The notes: generated by a model not told the origin, from the sequence alone. A DNA stretch of 64,000 nt from Thiomonas bhubaneswarensis (GCF_001418255.1 NZ_LIPV01000007.1:124001-188000); one strand, 5' to 3'; shown: positions 1-9,495, counted from the stretch's first letter. Made by a program: numbers and translations.

Positions 1-2
1 GA

Positions 3-263
3 AGCGATGCCTACCGGGCTGGACGCAAGGCTGAACGTCAGCGCATTCAGGCTTTGCTGAGCGCACCAGAAGCCGCACGCAACCCAGCGCTGACCCTTGA
101 CGCATATGTTGCGCTGCATGGCGACAGCGACGCTGCTCTGCGGCTTGTGCGACAAGTGGCAAGGCCACTGACACGCCAGCATGCGCCTGCACCGCGCAAG
201 CTCACCGCAGCCGATGTAATGCGCGCTGCAGAAGCTGCGCGCAAGATGCGAGACGGCAGATAA
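3..263 (+). CDS. C-terminal fragment of an unidentified protein (runs off left edge)
   Basis: The frame is open from base 3 to a TAA at 261-263 and gives the last 86 residues of a protein that begins outside the window. The visible part is Ala/Arg-rich and looks helical; it has no membrane segment, catalytic motif or cysteine pattern. The tail is faintly like the Ala/Glu-rich C-termini of phage S49-type prohead proteases, but this is only an impression. It is followed by a clear intrinsic terminator and then by a gene-poor stretch leading to tRNA-Ser, which would fit the end of an integrated element. A shorter in-frame start exists at about 54, but the frame stays open upstream, so truncation by the window edge is more likely. 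Confidence 0.5.
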   Translation, partial: SDAYRAGRKAERQRIQALLSAPEAARNPALTLDAYVALHGDSDAALRLVRQVARPLTRQHAPAPRKLTAADVMRAAEAARKMRDGR

Positions 264-310
264 CGCAGCCCGTTTCCCCGTGGAGGCAATAGCAGGCTGA
301 CCACGGTTTG

Positions 311-335
311 CCCGGCCCTAGCGCCGGGTTTTTTT
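311..335 (+). terminator. Intrinsic terminator of the left-edge gene
   Basis: A six-pair GC stem (cccggc 311-316 with gccggg 323-328, loop cctagc) is followed by seven T at 329-335. It lies 48 bases after the stop of the left-edge gene and is correctly oriented for it. Confidence 0.8.
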
Positions 336-536
336 CGCCCTGCCCTACCCCCCCTGCGGGTCCTTCCCCGGCCCTGGCGCCGCACGGCGCGAAACGGCGC
401 GATTCTTCGCTAGGTGGAGAATTTTCCAGATTGATTGACGATCTGCATAACACGGGGGTTAACGCGGCACCAGGCGCGGTTCGATAGGGTTGCGCTATGA
501 AAATGCGGGCTTGCGCGGCCCGGCGGTGAAAATCGA

Positions 537-651
537 CTGCAGACACTGCAGACACCACGGGAAAAGCGGCTGCAGGCCGCATGAATGCTGGCTTTGCGGG
601 GTTTTGGTGAAGTGCAGACAAAGTGCAGACAAAGTGCAGACACTGCAGACA
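537..651 (+). repeat. Iteron-like tgcagaca repeats
   Basis: The octamer tgcagaca, preceded by c or g, occurs six times: at 537 and 546 back to back, then at 612, 623 and 634 with an exact 11-base period, then at 643. An 11-base period places the copies on one face of the helix, as in protein-binding iterons. The function is not known. Confidence 0.6.
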
Positions 652-846
652 TTCTCTATCAGCATTGTGCCGCCGCTTCCCCGATCCAGTCGCCCCGCAG
701 CCTTCCTGGTGCAACTGCCTGGCTTGTCACGCGCGAAAAGACTTCGCCACGCCGCCCCGCATCACGCGGGGGTACGGGCGAACAAATCATGACGCCGGTG
801 AGTGCAAGATAAGCGCCGCGTTGGCCGAATGCCGGGCCGTTTGATC

Positions 847-855
847 TGTGGATAA
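847..855 (-). promoter_or_regulatory. DnaA-box match
   Basis: The sequence tgtggataa is the exact complement of the strong DnaA box TTATCCACA. It is a single copy and could be chance, but it lies about 200 bases from the iteron-like repeats. Confidence 0.4.
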
Positions 856-951
856 CCCGCCTATTCCTGCACGCCGGTAAGACCGGCGGTAAGACCGCGC
901 AGAGCCAGAAAAGAAAAAAGCCCACGAAATCATTGGCTTACATAGTGCTCT

Positions 952-1042
952 TGGCGGAGAGAGGGGGATTCGAACCCCCGAAGGGCTATTGACCCTTACA
1001 CGCTTTCCAGGCGTGCGACTTAAACCGCTCATCCATCTCTCC
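952..1042 (-). tRNA. tRNA-Ser (anticodon GGA)
   Basis: Reading the minus strand from 1042 gives a seven-pair acceptor stem (GGAGAGA with TCTCTCC), an anticodon stem CACGC/GCGTG around loop CTGGAAA (anticodon GGA), a long variable arm as in serine tRNAs, a GGTTCGAATCC T-loop and an encoded CCA at 952-954. At 91 nt it is a normal class II tRNA. Its 3' end points to the gene-poor stretch on the left. Confidence 0.97.
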
Positions 1043-1092
1043 GGTAACCAGTAACTATAGCAGGGTACCTCTGGCGGCTTGGGCCATCATGC

Positions 1093-3072
1093 TCAATACG
1101 TCTTGCCGAGTTGATCGAGGATGGCGGGATTTTCCAGCGTCGAAGTGTCCTGAGTGACCGCCTCGCCCTTGGCCAGCGAACGAAGCAGGCGGCGCATGAT
1201 CTTGCCGGATCGGGTCTTGGGCAAGTTGTCGCCGAAGCGGATGTCGCGGGGCTTGGCGATAGGGCCGATTTCCATACCGACGTGGGCACGCAGTTCGGCG
1301 GCAATCTTTTGCGCTTCTTCGCCTTCGGGGCGGCTGCGTTTGAGCACGACGAAGGCGCAGATGGCCTCGCCGGTGATGTCGTCGGGCCTGCCGACCACGG
1401 CGGCCTCGGCCACCAGCGGGTGCGATACCAGGGCCGATTCGATTTCCATCGTGCCCATGCGGTGCCCGGAAACGTTGAGCACGTCATCGATACGCCCGGT
1501 GATGGTGAAGTAGCCATCATTGGCGTCGCGGATGGCCCCGTCCCCTGCGAGGTAGTAGCCGCCCAGTTCTTCGGGGTAGTAGCTCTTCTTGAAGCGCTCG
1601 GGGTCGCCCCAGATGGTGCGGATCATAGACGGCCAGGGCTTTTTGATGACCAGAATGCCCCCTGTGCCCCAGGGTACGCCGTGCCCGGTTTCGTCGACGA
1701 CTTCGGCGGTGATGCCTGGCAGCGGCAAGGTGCAGGAGCCGGGGACCATGGGCGTTGCGCCGGGCAGCGGCGTGATCATGTGGCCACCGGTTTCGGTCTG
1801 CCACCAGGTGTCGACCACGGGGCAGCGGCCGCCGCCGATGTGCTCGTAGTACCACTCCCAGGCAGCCGGGTTGATGGGCTCGCCCACGGTGCCCAGGATG
1901 CGAAGACTGCCGAGATCGTAGTTGCGCGGATGGACTGCCGGGTTGGTTTCGGCGGCCTTGATGAGGGAGCGGATTGCGGTGGGGGCGGTGTAGAAGATGG
2001 TGACTTTGTGCTGCTCGATCATCTTCCAGAACCGCCCGGCGTCGGGATAGGTGGGCACTCCCTCGAACATGATCTCGGTCGCACCGCAGGCCAGTGGGCC
2101 GTAGGCGATGTAGCTGTGCCCCGTGACCCAGCCGATGTCCGCTGTGCACCAGAACAGATCGTCGGGCCGGATGTCGAAGGTCCACAGCATGGTGAGCTTG
2201 GCCCACAGCAGATAGCCGGCGCTGGAGTGCTGCACGCCCTTGGGCTTGCCGGTGGAGCCCGAGGTGTAGAGCAGAAACAGCGGGTGCTCGGCCTCGACCC
2301 AGATCGGCGGGCAATCCGGGCTTTGTCCCGCGGTCAGTTCGTGCATCCAAAGATCGCGCGGCGGATTGAACGCGACCTGCCCTCCTGTGCGCCGATACAC
2401 CACCACATGGCGCACGGTTTCGCAGCCTCCCAGTGCCAGGGCTTCATCGACGATAGCTTTCAAGGGCAAGGACTTGCCTCCACGCCGTTGCTCGTCAGCG
2501 GTGATGACCAGCACCGCGCCGGCATCTTCGATGCGGTCGCGCAGCGACTGCGCGGAAAACCCGCCGAAGACGACGGAGTGGGTGGCGCCGATGCGCGCAC
2601 AGGCCTGCATGGCCACCACGCCCTCGACCGACATGGGCATGTAGATCACCACGCGGTCGCCCTTGTTCACGCCGAGCGACTTGAGCGCGTTGGCGAATCG
2701 GCCGACCTTGTCGAGCAGTTCGCTGTAGCTCACACGGGTGACGGTGCCATCGTCGGCTTCGAACACGATGGCGGTCTTGTCGCCCTTGCCCGCCTGCACA
2801 TGCACGTCCAGGCAGTTGTATGAGACGTTGAGCTTGCCATCATCGAACCATTTGTAGAACGGCGCCTGGCTGTCATCGAGTACGCGGGTGAAGGGCTGCT
2901 GCCACTGCAGGTGCTCTTTGCCCAAGCGGGCCCAGAAGCCGGTGTAGTCGGCCTCGGCTTCGGCGCATAGGGCGCGATAAGCATCCATGCCGGAAATGCG
3001 GGCGGACTGTACGGCTTGTTGCCCGGGGTAATAAACCTTGCGTTCATGCGGATGTGCGGGGGTATCGCTCAT
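1093..3072 (-). CDS. acs: Acetyl-CoA synthetase
   Basis: This is an AMP-forming acetate:CoA ligase, which makes acetyl-CoA from acetate, ATP and CoA through acetyl-AMP in the cytoplasm. The 659-residue length is normal for Acs. Visible motifs are the P-loop-like [11 protein letters not shown], the WWQTETGG motif near the middle, and the C-terminal SGKIMRR segment carrying the lysine acetylated by Pat/GNAT enzymes in this family. The start at 3072 was chosen over a longer open frame because an AAGGAGAC ribosome site lies just upstream and the protein then begins in the usual Acs place. It is divergent from the UPF0114 gene, with 195 bases between the two starts. Confidence 0.96.
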   Translation of the reverse strand: MSDTPAHPHERKVYYPGQQAVQSARISGMDAYRALCAEAEADYTGFWARLGKEHLQWQQPFTRVLDDSQAPFYKWFDDGKLNVSYNCLDVHVQAGKGDKTAIVFEADDGTVTRVSYSELLDKVGRFANALKSLGVNKGDRVVIYMPMSVEGVVAMQACARIGATHSVVFGGFSAQSLRDRIEDAGAVLVITADEQRRGGKSLPLKAIVDEALALGGCETVRHVVVYRRTGGQVAFNPPRDLWMHELTAGQSPDCPPIWVEAEHPLFLLYTSGSTGKPKGVQHSSAGYLLWAKLTMLWTFDIRPDDLFWCTADIGWVTGHSYIAYGPLACGATEIMFEGVPTYPDAGRFWKMIEQHKVTIFYTAPTAIRSLIKAAETNPAVHPRNYDLGSLRILGTVGEPINPAAWEWYYEHIGGGRCPVVDTWWQTETGGHMITPLPGATPMVPGSCTLPLPGITAEVVDETGHGVPWGTGGILVIKKPWPSMIRTIWGDPERFKKSYYPEELGGYYLAGDGAIRDANDGYFTITGRIDDVLNVSGHRMGTMEIESALVSHPLVAEAAVVGRPDDITGEAICAFVVLKRSRPEGEEAQKIAAELRAHVGMEIGPIAKPRDIRFGDNLPKTRSGKIMRRLLRSLAKGEAVTQDTSTLENPAILDQLGKTY

Positions 3073-3267
3073 GACAGTCTCCTTGGTTTTGTGAAATCGC
3101 GGCAAAAAGGCGCAGACAAAAACAACGCTATCTGAATTTTGCGCCCTTACGCAGCCCTGACGCTGCACATCTGTCATTGTGCGCAATCTGGCCGGATGCA
3201 TCAGCGGCCTGCTGCAGCCGCGCCTCCTAGAATTGCGAACAGTCATCGATCACGCACCACAGACCCC

Positions 3268-3918
3268 ATGGCCCGACCTCCCGACATGCCGCAGATCCCG
3301 TTCATTCCCCGGTTGCTGTTCCTGAGCCGCTGGCTGCAGTTGCCACTGTATGTGGGGCTGATTCTTGCGCTCGGGGTCTACGTCTTCCACTTCTGGGTGG
3401 AACTGACCGATCTGATCGGTGCCGCATTCGGCAACCAGGCGTCGCTGGCCCATCTGCTCGAAGCCGTCGCGGTGCGCAACCCGCTGCCCGCTGAAGGCGC
3501 ACAGGCCGTGGCCAGCGGACATGCGCCCAAGCTCACCGAGACCACCATCATGCTGGTGGTACTCAGCCTGATCGACGTGGTGATGATCGCCAACCTGCTC
3601 ATCATGGTCATCGTCGGCGGCTACGAGACTTTCGTATCGCGCATGTATCTCGAAGGGCATCCCGATCAGCCGGAATGGCTGTCGCATGTGAATGCCTCGG
3701 TGCTCAAGGTCAAGCTGGCCATGGCGATCATCGGCATTTCGTCCATCCATCTGCTGCGCACTTTCATCAATGCCGATGCATACAGCGTCAAGGCGCTGAT
3801 CGCGCAGACCAGCATCCACCTCGTGTTTCTGCTTTCGGCCATGGCCATCGCCTACACCGACCGCATGATGACCCGCACCATGCTGATGGGCCACGCCCCC
3901 ACCGACGAAGCCCATTGA
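3268..3918 (+). CDS. UPF0114 / YqhA family inner-membrane protein
   Basis: This 216-residue membrane protein has about four hydrophobic spans: near residues 15-40, 95-120, 150-170 and 180-200. The segment with [12 protein letters not shown] after the second span is the hallmark of the YqhA/TIGR00645 family. The role of the family is unknown. The start at 3268 was chosen because residues predicted further upstream are not membrane-like and lie in the divergent promoter region with acs. It is 50 bases upstream of the fumarase gene and probably co-transcribed with it. Confidence 0.85.
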   Translation: MARPPDMPQIPFIPRLLFLSRWLQLPLYVGLILALGVYVFHFWVELTDLIGAAFGNQASLAHLLEAVAVRNPLPAEGAQAVASGHAPKLTETTIMLVVLSLIDVVMIANLLIMVIVGGYETFVSRMYLEGHPDQPEWLSHVNASVLKVKLAMAIIGISSIHLLRTFINADAYSVKALIAQTSIHLVFLLSAMAIAYTDRMMTRTMLMGHAPTDEAH

Positions 3919-3968
3919 ACGGCGCGGGTTGGCTGCACCCCCTTCAACGACAACAACACGTTCACAAC

Positions 3969-5495
3969 ATGACCACCATCATTCGAGCCGCCGATTTGCG
4001 TGACAGCATCGCCTCGGCCCTGCAGTTCATCAGCTACTACCACCCCGCCGACTACATCAGCCATCTGGCACGCGCCTACGAGCGCGAGCAGTCCCCTGCG
4101 GCCAAGGATGCCATGGCCCAGATCCTGACCAACAGCCGCATGTGCGCCGAGGGCCACCGGCCGATCTGTCAGGACACCGGCATCGTCAACGTGTTTCTCG
4201 ACATCGGTGTGAACGTGCGGCTCGAGGGCTTTGACGACGGCCTCGATGCGGTGGTCAATGCTGGCGTGCGCCAGGGCTATCTCGACCCGGACAACGTGCT
4301 GCGCGCCTCCATCGTCGATGACCCGATCTTCGCGCGCAAGAACACGCGCGACAACACCCCGGCCGTCATCAACGTCAACCTCGTACCTGGCAATACCGTG
4401 TCGGTGAAGGTCGCCGCCAAGGGCGGTGGCAGCGAGAACAAGAGCAAGTTCATCATGATGAACCCGAGCGACAGCCTGGTCGACTGGGTCGCCACCACCC
4501 TGCCGACCATGGGCGCCGGCTGGTGCCCGCCGGGGATGCTGGGCATCGGGGTCGGTGGCACCGCCGAGAAGGCCATGCTCATGGCGAAAGAGGCGCTGAT
4601 GGACGATATCGACATGTCCGATCTGCTGGCGCGCGGACCGAAAACCAAGCTGGAAGAACTGCGCATCGAGATCTACCAGAAGGTCAACGCGCTGGGCATC
4701 GGTGCCCAGGGGCTGGGTGGTCTGTCCACCGTGCTCGACGTGAAGATCAAGACCTATCCCTGCCATGCTGCGAGCAAGCCCGTGGCCATGATCCCGAACT
4801 GTGCGGCCACGCGCCATGCCCACTTCGTGCTCGATGGCAGCGGCCCGGCCTATCTGGAGCCGCCCAGCCTCGACCTCTGGCCAGAAGTCCACTGGGTGCC
4901 CGATGCGGCGCGCAGCCGCCGGGTGAATCTCGACACGCTCACCCGCGAAGAAGTGGCGAGCTGGAAACCGGGGGAAACGCTGCTGTTGTCGGGCGAATTG
5001 CTCACCGGACGCGATGCCGCCCACAAACGCATCGCCGACATGCTCGCGCGTGGCGAAAAGCTGCCGGTGGACTTCACCAACCGAGTGATCTACTACGTCG
5101 GCCCGGTCGATCCGGTTCGCGACGAGGTCATGGGCCCTGCCGGCCCGACCACCGCCACGCGCATGGACAAGTTCGTCGAAACCATGCTGGCGCAGACGGG
5201 CCTGATCGCCATGATCGGCAAGGGCGAGCGCGGGCCACTGGCCATCGAATCGATCAAGAAACACCGCAGCGCCTCGCTGATAGCCGTAGGCGGGGCTGCC
5301 TATCTCGTCGCCAAGGCCATCAAAGCCGCGCGCGTGGTCGCCTTCGAAGACCTGGGCATGGAAGCCATCTACGCCTTTACCGTCCAGGACATGCCCGTGA
5401 CCGTGGCCGTCGACGCCACGGGCACTTCGGTACACCAGACCGGCCCGGCAGAGTGGAAGACCCGCATCGCGCAGATTCCTGTCAGCGCCCTCTAA
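3969..5495 (+). CDS. Class I fumarate hydratase (4Fe-4S)
   Basis: This is an oxygen-sensitive, iron-sulfur fumarase interconverting fumarate and malate in the TCA cycle. At 508 residues it has the FumA/FumB layout: an N-terminal half with CQDTGI and the KGGGSENKS segment, then a C-terminal half with DFTNRVIYYVGPVDPV and GPTTATRMDKF. Cysteines suitable for cluster binding are in the CQDTG segment, in IPNCAATRH and elsewhere. The start ATG at 3969 opens with MTTIIRAADL and is followed directly by conserved sequence; a longer frame reading back into the upstream gene is a shadow. A Cys-rich CWC protein and murI follow closely, so the genes may form one operon. Confidence 0.95.
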   Translation: MTTIIRAADLRDSIASALQFISYYHPADYISHLARAYEREQSPAAKDAMAQILTNSRMCAEGHRPICQDTGIVNVFLDIGVNVRLEGFDDGLDAVVNAGVRQGYLDPDNVLRASIVDDPIFARKNTRDNTPAVINVNLVPGNTVSVKVAAKGGGSENKSKFIMMNPSDSLVDWVATTLPTMGAGWCPPGMLGIGVGGTAEKAMLMAKEALMDDIDMSDLLARGPKTKLEELRIEIYQKVNALGIGAQGLGGLSTVLDVKIKTYPCHAASKPVAMIPNCAATRHAHFVLDGSGPAYLEPPSLDLWPEVHWVPDAARSRRVNLDTLTREEVASWKPGETLLLSGELLTGRDAAHKRIADMLARGEKLPVDFTNRVIYYVGPVDPVRDEVMGPAGPTTATRMDKFVETMLAQTGLIAMIGKGERGPLAIESIKKHRSASLIAVGGAAYLVAKAIKAARVVAFEDLGMEAIYAFTVQDMPVTVAVDATGTSVHQTGPAEWKTRIAQIPVSAL

Positions 5496-5505
5496 GAGCT
5501 TGTGA

Positions 5506-5727
5506 ATGAGCGTACCGCCCGATGGCGACGACACCCGCTGCCCGTTGTGCGGTCAGCCCAATGGGTGCGCGATGGCCTGTGACAACCCGGCGCTTCAGTG
5601 CTGGTGCAGCTCGGTGCACATCGCACCCGAAACTCTCGCCCGCATTCCCCCCGCGAGCCGGCGCGTGGCCTGCCTGTGCCCGCGCTGCGCAGGCACTGAG
5701 CCTGCGCAGCGTGCCGAGTGGCGATGA
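5506..5727 (+). CDS. Small cysteine-rich CWC-family protein
   Basis: This 73-residue protein has a CPLCGQPNGC motif near the N-terminus, a central CWC and a C-terminal CLCPRC, which is the pattern of the Cys_rich_CWC family (a probable zinc or metal knuckle; function unknown). It starts 10 bases after the fumarase stop, and its TGA overlaps the murI ATG (ATGA at 5724-5727), so translation of the two genes is probably coupled. Confidence 0.8.
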   Translation: MSVPPDGDDTRCPLCGQPNGCAMACDNPALQCWCSSVHIAPETLARIPPASRRVACLCPRCAGTEPAQRAEWR

Positions 5728-6515
5728 ACAGGCCAGCCAGCATCGGCGTGTTCGACTCGGGCGTGGGCGGGCTCACGGTGCTGCGCGCCATCCGCGAGGC
5801 CCTGCCCGAAGCCCGATTGATCTATGTGGCCGATTCGGCGAACGCGCCCTACGGCGACCGCTCCGATGCCTTCCTGCTGGAGCGATCGCGCCGGATCACC
5901 CGCTTCCTCGTCGAGCAGGGCGCCCGGCTCATCGTCGTGGCCTGTAATACGGCCACGGCGGCTGCCATCACTGCATTGCGCGCAGAGTTCGACCTTCCCT
6001 TCGTCGGTATCGAACCCGGCGTCAAGCCCGCGCTGGCCCGTAGTGATGCGCGGCGCGTGGGCGTCCTCGCCACCCCATCGACCTTGCGCAGCGCCAAGTT
6101 TCGCGCCCTGCTGCACACCCACACGTCAGCCGATGAACCGGTGCTGCAGCCTTGCCCCGGCCTGGCCGATGCCGTGGAACGTGGCGATCTGGCGGCGCCC
6201 GATCTGAAGGCCTTGATCCACCAGTTCTGCAAGCCCTTGCGCGCGGCCCGCTGCGACACGGTGGTGCTGGGCTGCACCCACTATCCCTTGCTCGCATCAG
6301 CGATCCAGACCGAGCTCGGCCCTCACGTCCAGCTGATCGACACCGCCGATCCCGTCGCCCGCCAAACCGCCCGGCTGTGGAAGGCCGAGCCCACCCGGCC
6401 GGCCGAGCCGCCGCATCTTTTCACCAACGGCGATCTCGCCGTCTTGCGGCGCATGGCCGATCTGTGTGGTCAGCACGACGCCACGGTGCAGCGCTGGGAG
6501 GAAGTGCAAGACTGA
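5724..6515 (+). CDS. murI: Glutamate racemase
   Basis: This enzyme converts L-glutamate to D-glutamate for peptidoglycan synthesis. Key features are the N-terminal FDSGVGGLTVL, the first catalytic cysteine in VVACNTATAAA, and the second in LGCTHYPLL, with both cysteine neighbourhoods intact. Length is 263 residues. The ATG at 5724 lies within the stop of the CWC gene; a GTG two codons upstream is possible but less likely. Confidence 0.95.
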   Translation: MNRPASIGVFDSGVGGLTVLRAIREALPEARLIYVADSANAPYGDRSDAFLLERSRRITRFLVEQGARLIVVACNTATAAAITALRAEFDLPFVGIEPGVKPALARSDARRVGVLATPSTLRSAKFRALLHTHTSADEPVLQPCPGLADAVERGDLAAPDLKALIHQFCKPLRAARCDTVVLGCTHYPLLASAIQTELGPHVQLIDTADPVARQTARLWKAEPTRPAEPPHLFTNGDLAVLRRMADLCGQHDATVQRWEEVQD

Positions 6516-6632
6516 GAAGGTGTGACCGACCGCCGTCGTGCAAAAAATCACGTACACGGGGAAAATGCGCGGCAAGCCTCTTTTTCGCCGCTCGTCTCAT
6601 CCTGGTCGGCGGCACCCTCTCGATCGCTCCCC

Positions 6633-7748
6633 ATGTCGTCCGTCTTGTTTTCTCCGTTTTCCCTTGGCGCCCTCGGGCTGCGTAACCGCATCGTCGTCAG
6701 CCCTATGTGCCAGTACAGCGCCGTGGAGGGCAATGCCACGGCCTGGCACCGCATCCACCTCGGCCAGCTTGCCCAGAGCGGCGCGGGTCTGCTGTTCATC
6801 GAGGCCACCGCGGTGGAAGCGATCGGCCGCATCACCCCCGGCTGCCTGGGCCTGTATTCGGACGCCAATGTGACGGCGCTGCGCGGCGTGCTCGACGACG
6901 TGCGCATGTTCAGCGACATGCCCATCGGCATTCAGCTCGCGCACGCCGGCCGCAAGGCGTCGAGCGCCCGACCCTGGGACGGCGGCCAGCTCCTGCCCGC
7001 CTCCCAGGGTGGCTGGGCGACCGTGGCGCCTTCCGCGATACCGCACGCAGCCCAGGAAGCCCCGCCACAGGCGCTCGACGCTGAGGGACTTGCGCGCATT
7101 CGCGAGGCTTTCATTCAGGCCGCGCGGCGCAGTGCCGAACTAGGTCTGCAGGCGGTGGAATTGCACTGTGCGCACGGCTATCTGCTGCATCAGTTTCTCT
7201 CGCCCCTGTCGAACCAGCGCGACGACGCTTACGGCGGCGGCCTGACCCAGCGCATGCGGTTTCCGCTGGAAGTCTTCGACGCGGTACGCGAGGTGCTGCC
7301 GCCGGCCATTCCCTTGGGGGTGCGGGTATCGGCCACCGACTGGGTCGAAGACGGCTGGGATCTGGAGCAGACCCTGGCTTTCGCGCACGCGCTCAAGCAA
7401 CGCGGATGCGACTGGATCGACGTGTCCTCCGGCGGTCTTTCACCCAGGCAGCAGATTCCCATCGGGCCTGGCTATCAGGTGCCGCTGGCCGAGGCGGTTC
7501 GCGCCGCGACCGGCCTGCCCACCATGTCGGTCGGCCTCATCACCGAGGCTAGGCAGGCCGAAGCCATCGTGGCCGACGGCCGGGCCGATCTGGTTGCGCT
7601 TGCCCGCGCCCTGCTGTGGAACCCCCACTGGCCCTGGCATGCCGCCGCCGAACTCGGTGCTCAGGTCAAAGTGCCCCCGCAGTATTGGCGCAGCGAACCC
7701 CGCGAGGCGCGCGGGGTGTTTGCCAACGCGGCCATCGGCCAGCGTTGA
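6633..7748 (+). CDS. Old Yellow Enzyme family NAD(P)H:flavin oxidoreductase (YqjM class)
   Basis: This 371-residue FMN TIM-barrel protein is of the ene-reductase type. Visible signatures are the N-terminal RNRIVVSPMCQYSA (a YqjM-class cysteine near the flavin), QLAHAGRKAS, the substrate-binding ELHCAHGYLLHQFLSPLSNQR region with the two expected active-site residues, and late flavin-phosphate residues around LVALARALLWNP. Such enzymes reduce activated C=C bonds, often in xenobiotic or oxidative-stress settings; the natural substrate is not predictable. The start at 6633 gives the usual short N-terminus. A 117-base gap separates it from murI. Confidence 0.9.
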   Translation: MSSVLFSPFSLGALGLRNRIVVSPMCQYSAVEGNATAWHRIHLGQLAQSGAGLLFIEATAVEAIGRITPGCLGLYSDANVTALRGVLDDVRMFSDMPIGIQLAHAGRKASSARPWDGGQLLPASQGGWATVAPSAIPHAAQEAPPQALDAEGLARIREAFIQAARRSAELGLQAVELHCAHGYLLHQFLSPLSNQRDDAYGGGLTQRMRFPLEVFDAVREVLPPAIPLGVRVSATDWVEDGWDLEQTLAFAHALKQRGCDWIDVSSGGLSPRQQIPIGPGYQVPLAEAVRAATGLPTMSVGLITEARQAEAIVADGRADLVALARALLWNPHWPWHAAAELGAQVKVPPQYWRSEPREARGVFANAAIGQR

Positions 7749-8063
7749 CCTGCCTCTGCTGACCGAGGGCCATTCAGGCCTGCGCTTGTCCTGCATCAAA
7801 AGATTTGGCGTGACGAAGCTGCGCGATGGCGACCTGCACCATCTGATCACATGACCACGCAATCCGAGAAAACCCTTGTTTTTCAAGCGCCGCCGGGCGT
7901 TTGTGACGACCGTCACGCACATATAGAAAAACCTGCACATCTCGGTGCGTAATTTGACAAAGATTAAACCCCCTCACCCTTCATCTTCCGATACTCCCAC
8001 CCGTAACACTTTGTCGCTATTTGCAACATTCCGGCGTACACAGCGCCGCGTCAAGGAGTCGAG
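7749..8063. other. Upstream region of the sulfide-dehydrogenase/bd-like operon
   Basis: This 315-base region has no gene. It contains a CRP/FNR-type palindrome at 7902-7917, an AT-rich inverted repeat cttgtttttcaag at about 7875-7887 and a perfect -35-like TTGACA at 7954-7959 with no good -10 at standard spacing. A ribosome site (aaggag) lies just before the start at 8064. Confidence 0.5.
7902..7917 (+). promoter_or_regulatory. CRP/FNR-family binding-site-like palindrome
   Basis: TGTGA, six bases, TCACG: one mismatch from the CRP consensus TGTGA-N6-TCACA. It sits about 150 bases upstream of the respiratory operon that starts at 8064, so control by a CRP/FNR-type regulator is plausible. Prediction only. 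Confidence 0.45.
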
Positions 8064-9494
8064 ATGGATTGGGTCGGGCTTTATCCCACCTGGTATGAAC
8101 CGGGCGTGGGCAGTGGTTGGGTGGTGGGCATCATGGCCACCATTCACGTGTTGGCATCGCACACGTCGGTCGGCGCGGCCATGCTGTTTGCCTATCTGGC
8201 GGTCATCGCCTACCGCCGCAACCAGCCGCAGTTGCTGGATTACATCCGCAAATACGGCCTTTTCCTGCTGGTGTTCTCCTACGTCATCGGCTCGATCACC
8301 GGTCCGGGCATCTGGTTCACCACCACGGTGGCCAGCCCGCGCGGCATCTCGGCGCTGATTCACAGCTTTGTGTGGAAGTGGGCCACCGAGTGGGTGTTCT
8401 TCGTCATCGAGGTGGTGGGCGTCTATCTGGTGATCTATTTCGTGGGCCGGGTGGATCAGCGCACGCATATGCGCATCGCCGTGATCTTCGGCATGGCGTC
8501 CTACACCACCATGCTCATCATCCTGGGCATTCTGTCGTTCATGATGGTGCCGGGCAAGGAAGTCTGGTTCACCGAGGGTGGCTATCTCAACGGCTTCTAC
8601 GGCAGCAACACCTTCGCCCAGCTCGCCATGCGCACGGCCTTCATGTTCACCATGACGGCGGTGGTCGGCGGCATCGTGGCCGCGCGCATCACCGACCCGG
8701 CGTTCAAGCGCGAGATCTCGCGCAAGCTGGCCTGGCTGGGCATCGTGTCGTCGATCACCGGCGCCGCGCTGTTCCAGTGGTACATCCGCACCCTGCCCGA
8801 GACGGCGCATCTGGTGATGGACAACCGCCTGCCCTCCTACTTCCAGCCAGCCATCATCACCGTGCTGCTGGGCATCCTCGCCTACTTCGTCATGACCCTG
8901 ATCTCCTCGCGCACCCTGGTGGTGTGGGGCGCCTCGGTGGCCACGGTGAGCATTCTGGTGCTCGGCCTTTGGCCCGAGGAAGTGGCGCGGGAGTCGATCC
9001 GCAAACCCTGGGTGGCAGGCCAGTACGTCTATTCCAACCAGGTCATCGGCCGCGACGTGCCGGGCATGAACATCAAGAGCGAAATCCCGCTGCTGGAGAC
9101 GCACGGCTTCCTGAAGACGCAGGTCTTCGTCCCCGACAATCTGCGCGTGGTCACGCCCGACAACATGCTCAAGGTGGGCGAATCGCTGGCGCTGACCACC
9201 TGCTCCAACTGCCATTCGCTCAGCGAGACCGGCATGCGTCCGCTGCACAGCTATTTCGGCGGCACGACCAACGTGAGCGAAGTGGAGAACTATCTGCGCG
9301 GCGCGCTGTCCACCGGCGCCACGATGTACATGCCCATGATTCCGCTCAAGCCCGAGGAGGCCGAGGCGCTGGCGGTGTTCATTGTCCACATGAAGCAGCC
9401 ACAGGCCGCCATCGCCCACATCCAGCACAAGGCGGCGCTGGCGCAAGCCGACAAGACCACATCCCCCGTCAACTCCATCGAAGAGGTGCGCTGA
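8064..9494 (+). CDS. Cytochrome-bd-subunit-I-like membrane protein fused to a C-terminal cytochrome c domain
   Basis: This 476-residue protein has about eight membrane spans in residues 15-315, then a soluble domain with one CxxCH haem c site (CSNCH, about residue 380) followed by methionine-rich sequence (MYMPM) that could supply the axial Met. In the spans, ATIHVLASH and WATEWVFFVIEVVG resemble the haem-ligating His and the paired Glu of CydA helix III, so b-type haem binding and quinone contact are plausible. Canonical CydA has no c domain. It is the first gene of a five-gene operon with an FccB flavoprotein and two soluble cytochromes, and could move electrons between the periplasmic cytochromes and the quinone pool or oxygen. 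Both the partner and the direction are inference. Confidence 0.7.
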   Translation: MDWVGLYPTWYEPGVGSGWVVGIMATIHVLASHTSVGAAMLFAYLAVIAYRRNQPQLLDYIRKYGLFLLVFSYVIGSITGPGIWFTTTVASPRGISALIHSFVWKWATEWVFFVIEVVGVYLVIYFVGRVDQRTHMRIAVIFGMASYTTMLIILGILSFMMVPGKEVWFTEGGYLNGFYGSNTFAQLAMRTAFMFTMTAVVGGIVAARITDPAFKREISRKLAWLGIVSSITGAALFQWYIRTLPETAHLVMDNRLPSYFQPAIITVLLGILAYFVMTLISSRTLVVWGASVATVSILVLGLWPEEVARESIRKPWVAGQYVYSNQVIGRDVPGMNIKSEIPLLETHGFLKTQVFVPDNLRVVTPDNMLKVGESLALTTCSNCHSLSETGMRPLHSYFGGTTNVSEVENYLRGALSTGATMYMPMIPLKPEEAEALAVFIVHMKQPQAAIAHIQHKAALAQADKTTSPVNSIEEVR

Positions 9495-9495
9495 C

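Larger units (their letters stand above)
264..951. other. 688-base non-coding stretch between the left-edge gene and tRNA-Ser
   Basis: I see no convincing gene here. It holds the terminator at 311-335, the tgcagaca repeat cluster at 537-651, a DnaA-box match at 847-855 and a short direct repeat (ggtaagaccg twice, about 876-898). Short open frames on both strands are Arg/His/Ser-rich and look like GC-rich noise. Position next to a tRNA 3' end makes it a plausible island or prophage border. Confidence 0.5.

Noticed and set aside
537-651. A CRISPR array at the tgcagaca repeats
   Set aside because: Units are only 8-11 bases and adjacent; there are no spacers of CRISPR length.
202-925. Several open frames of 70-170 codons on both strands next to the tRNA
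   Set aside because: They overlap one another and the terminator and repeat region, have Arg/His/Ser-rich low-complexity products, and lack good ribosome sites or recognisable domains.
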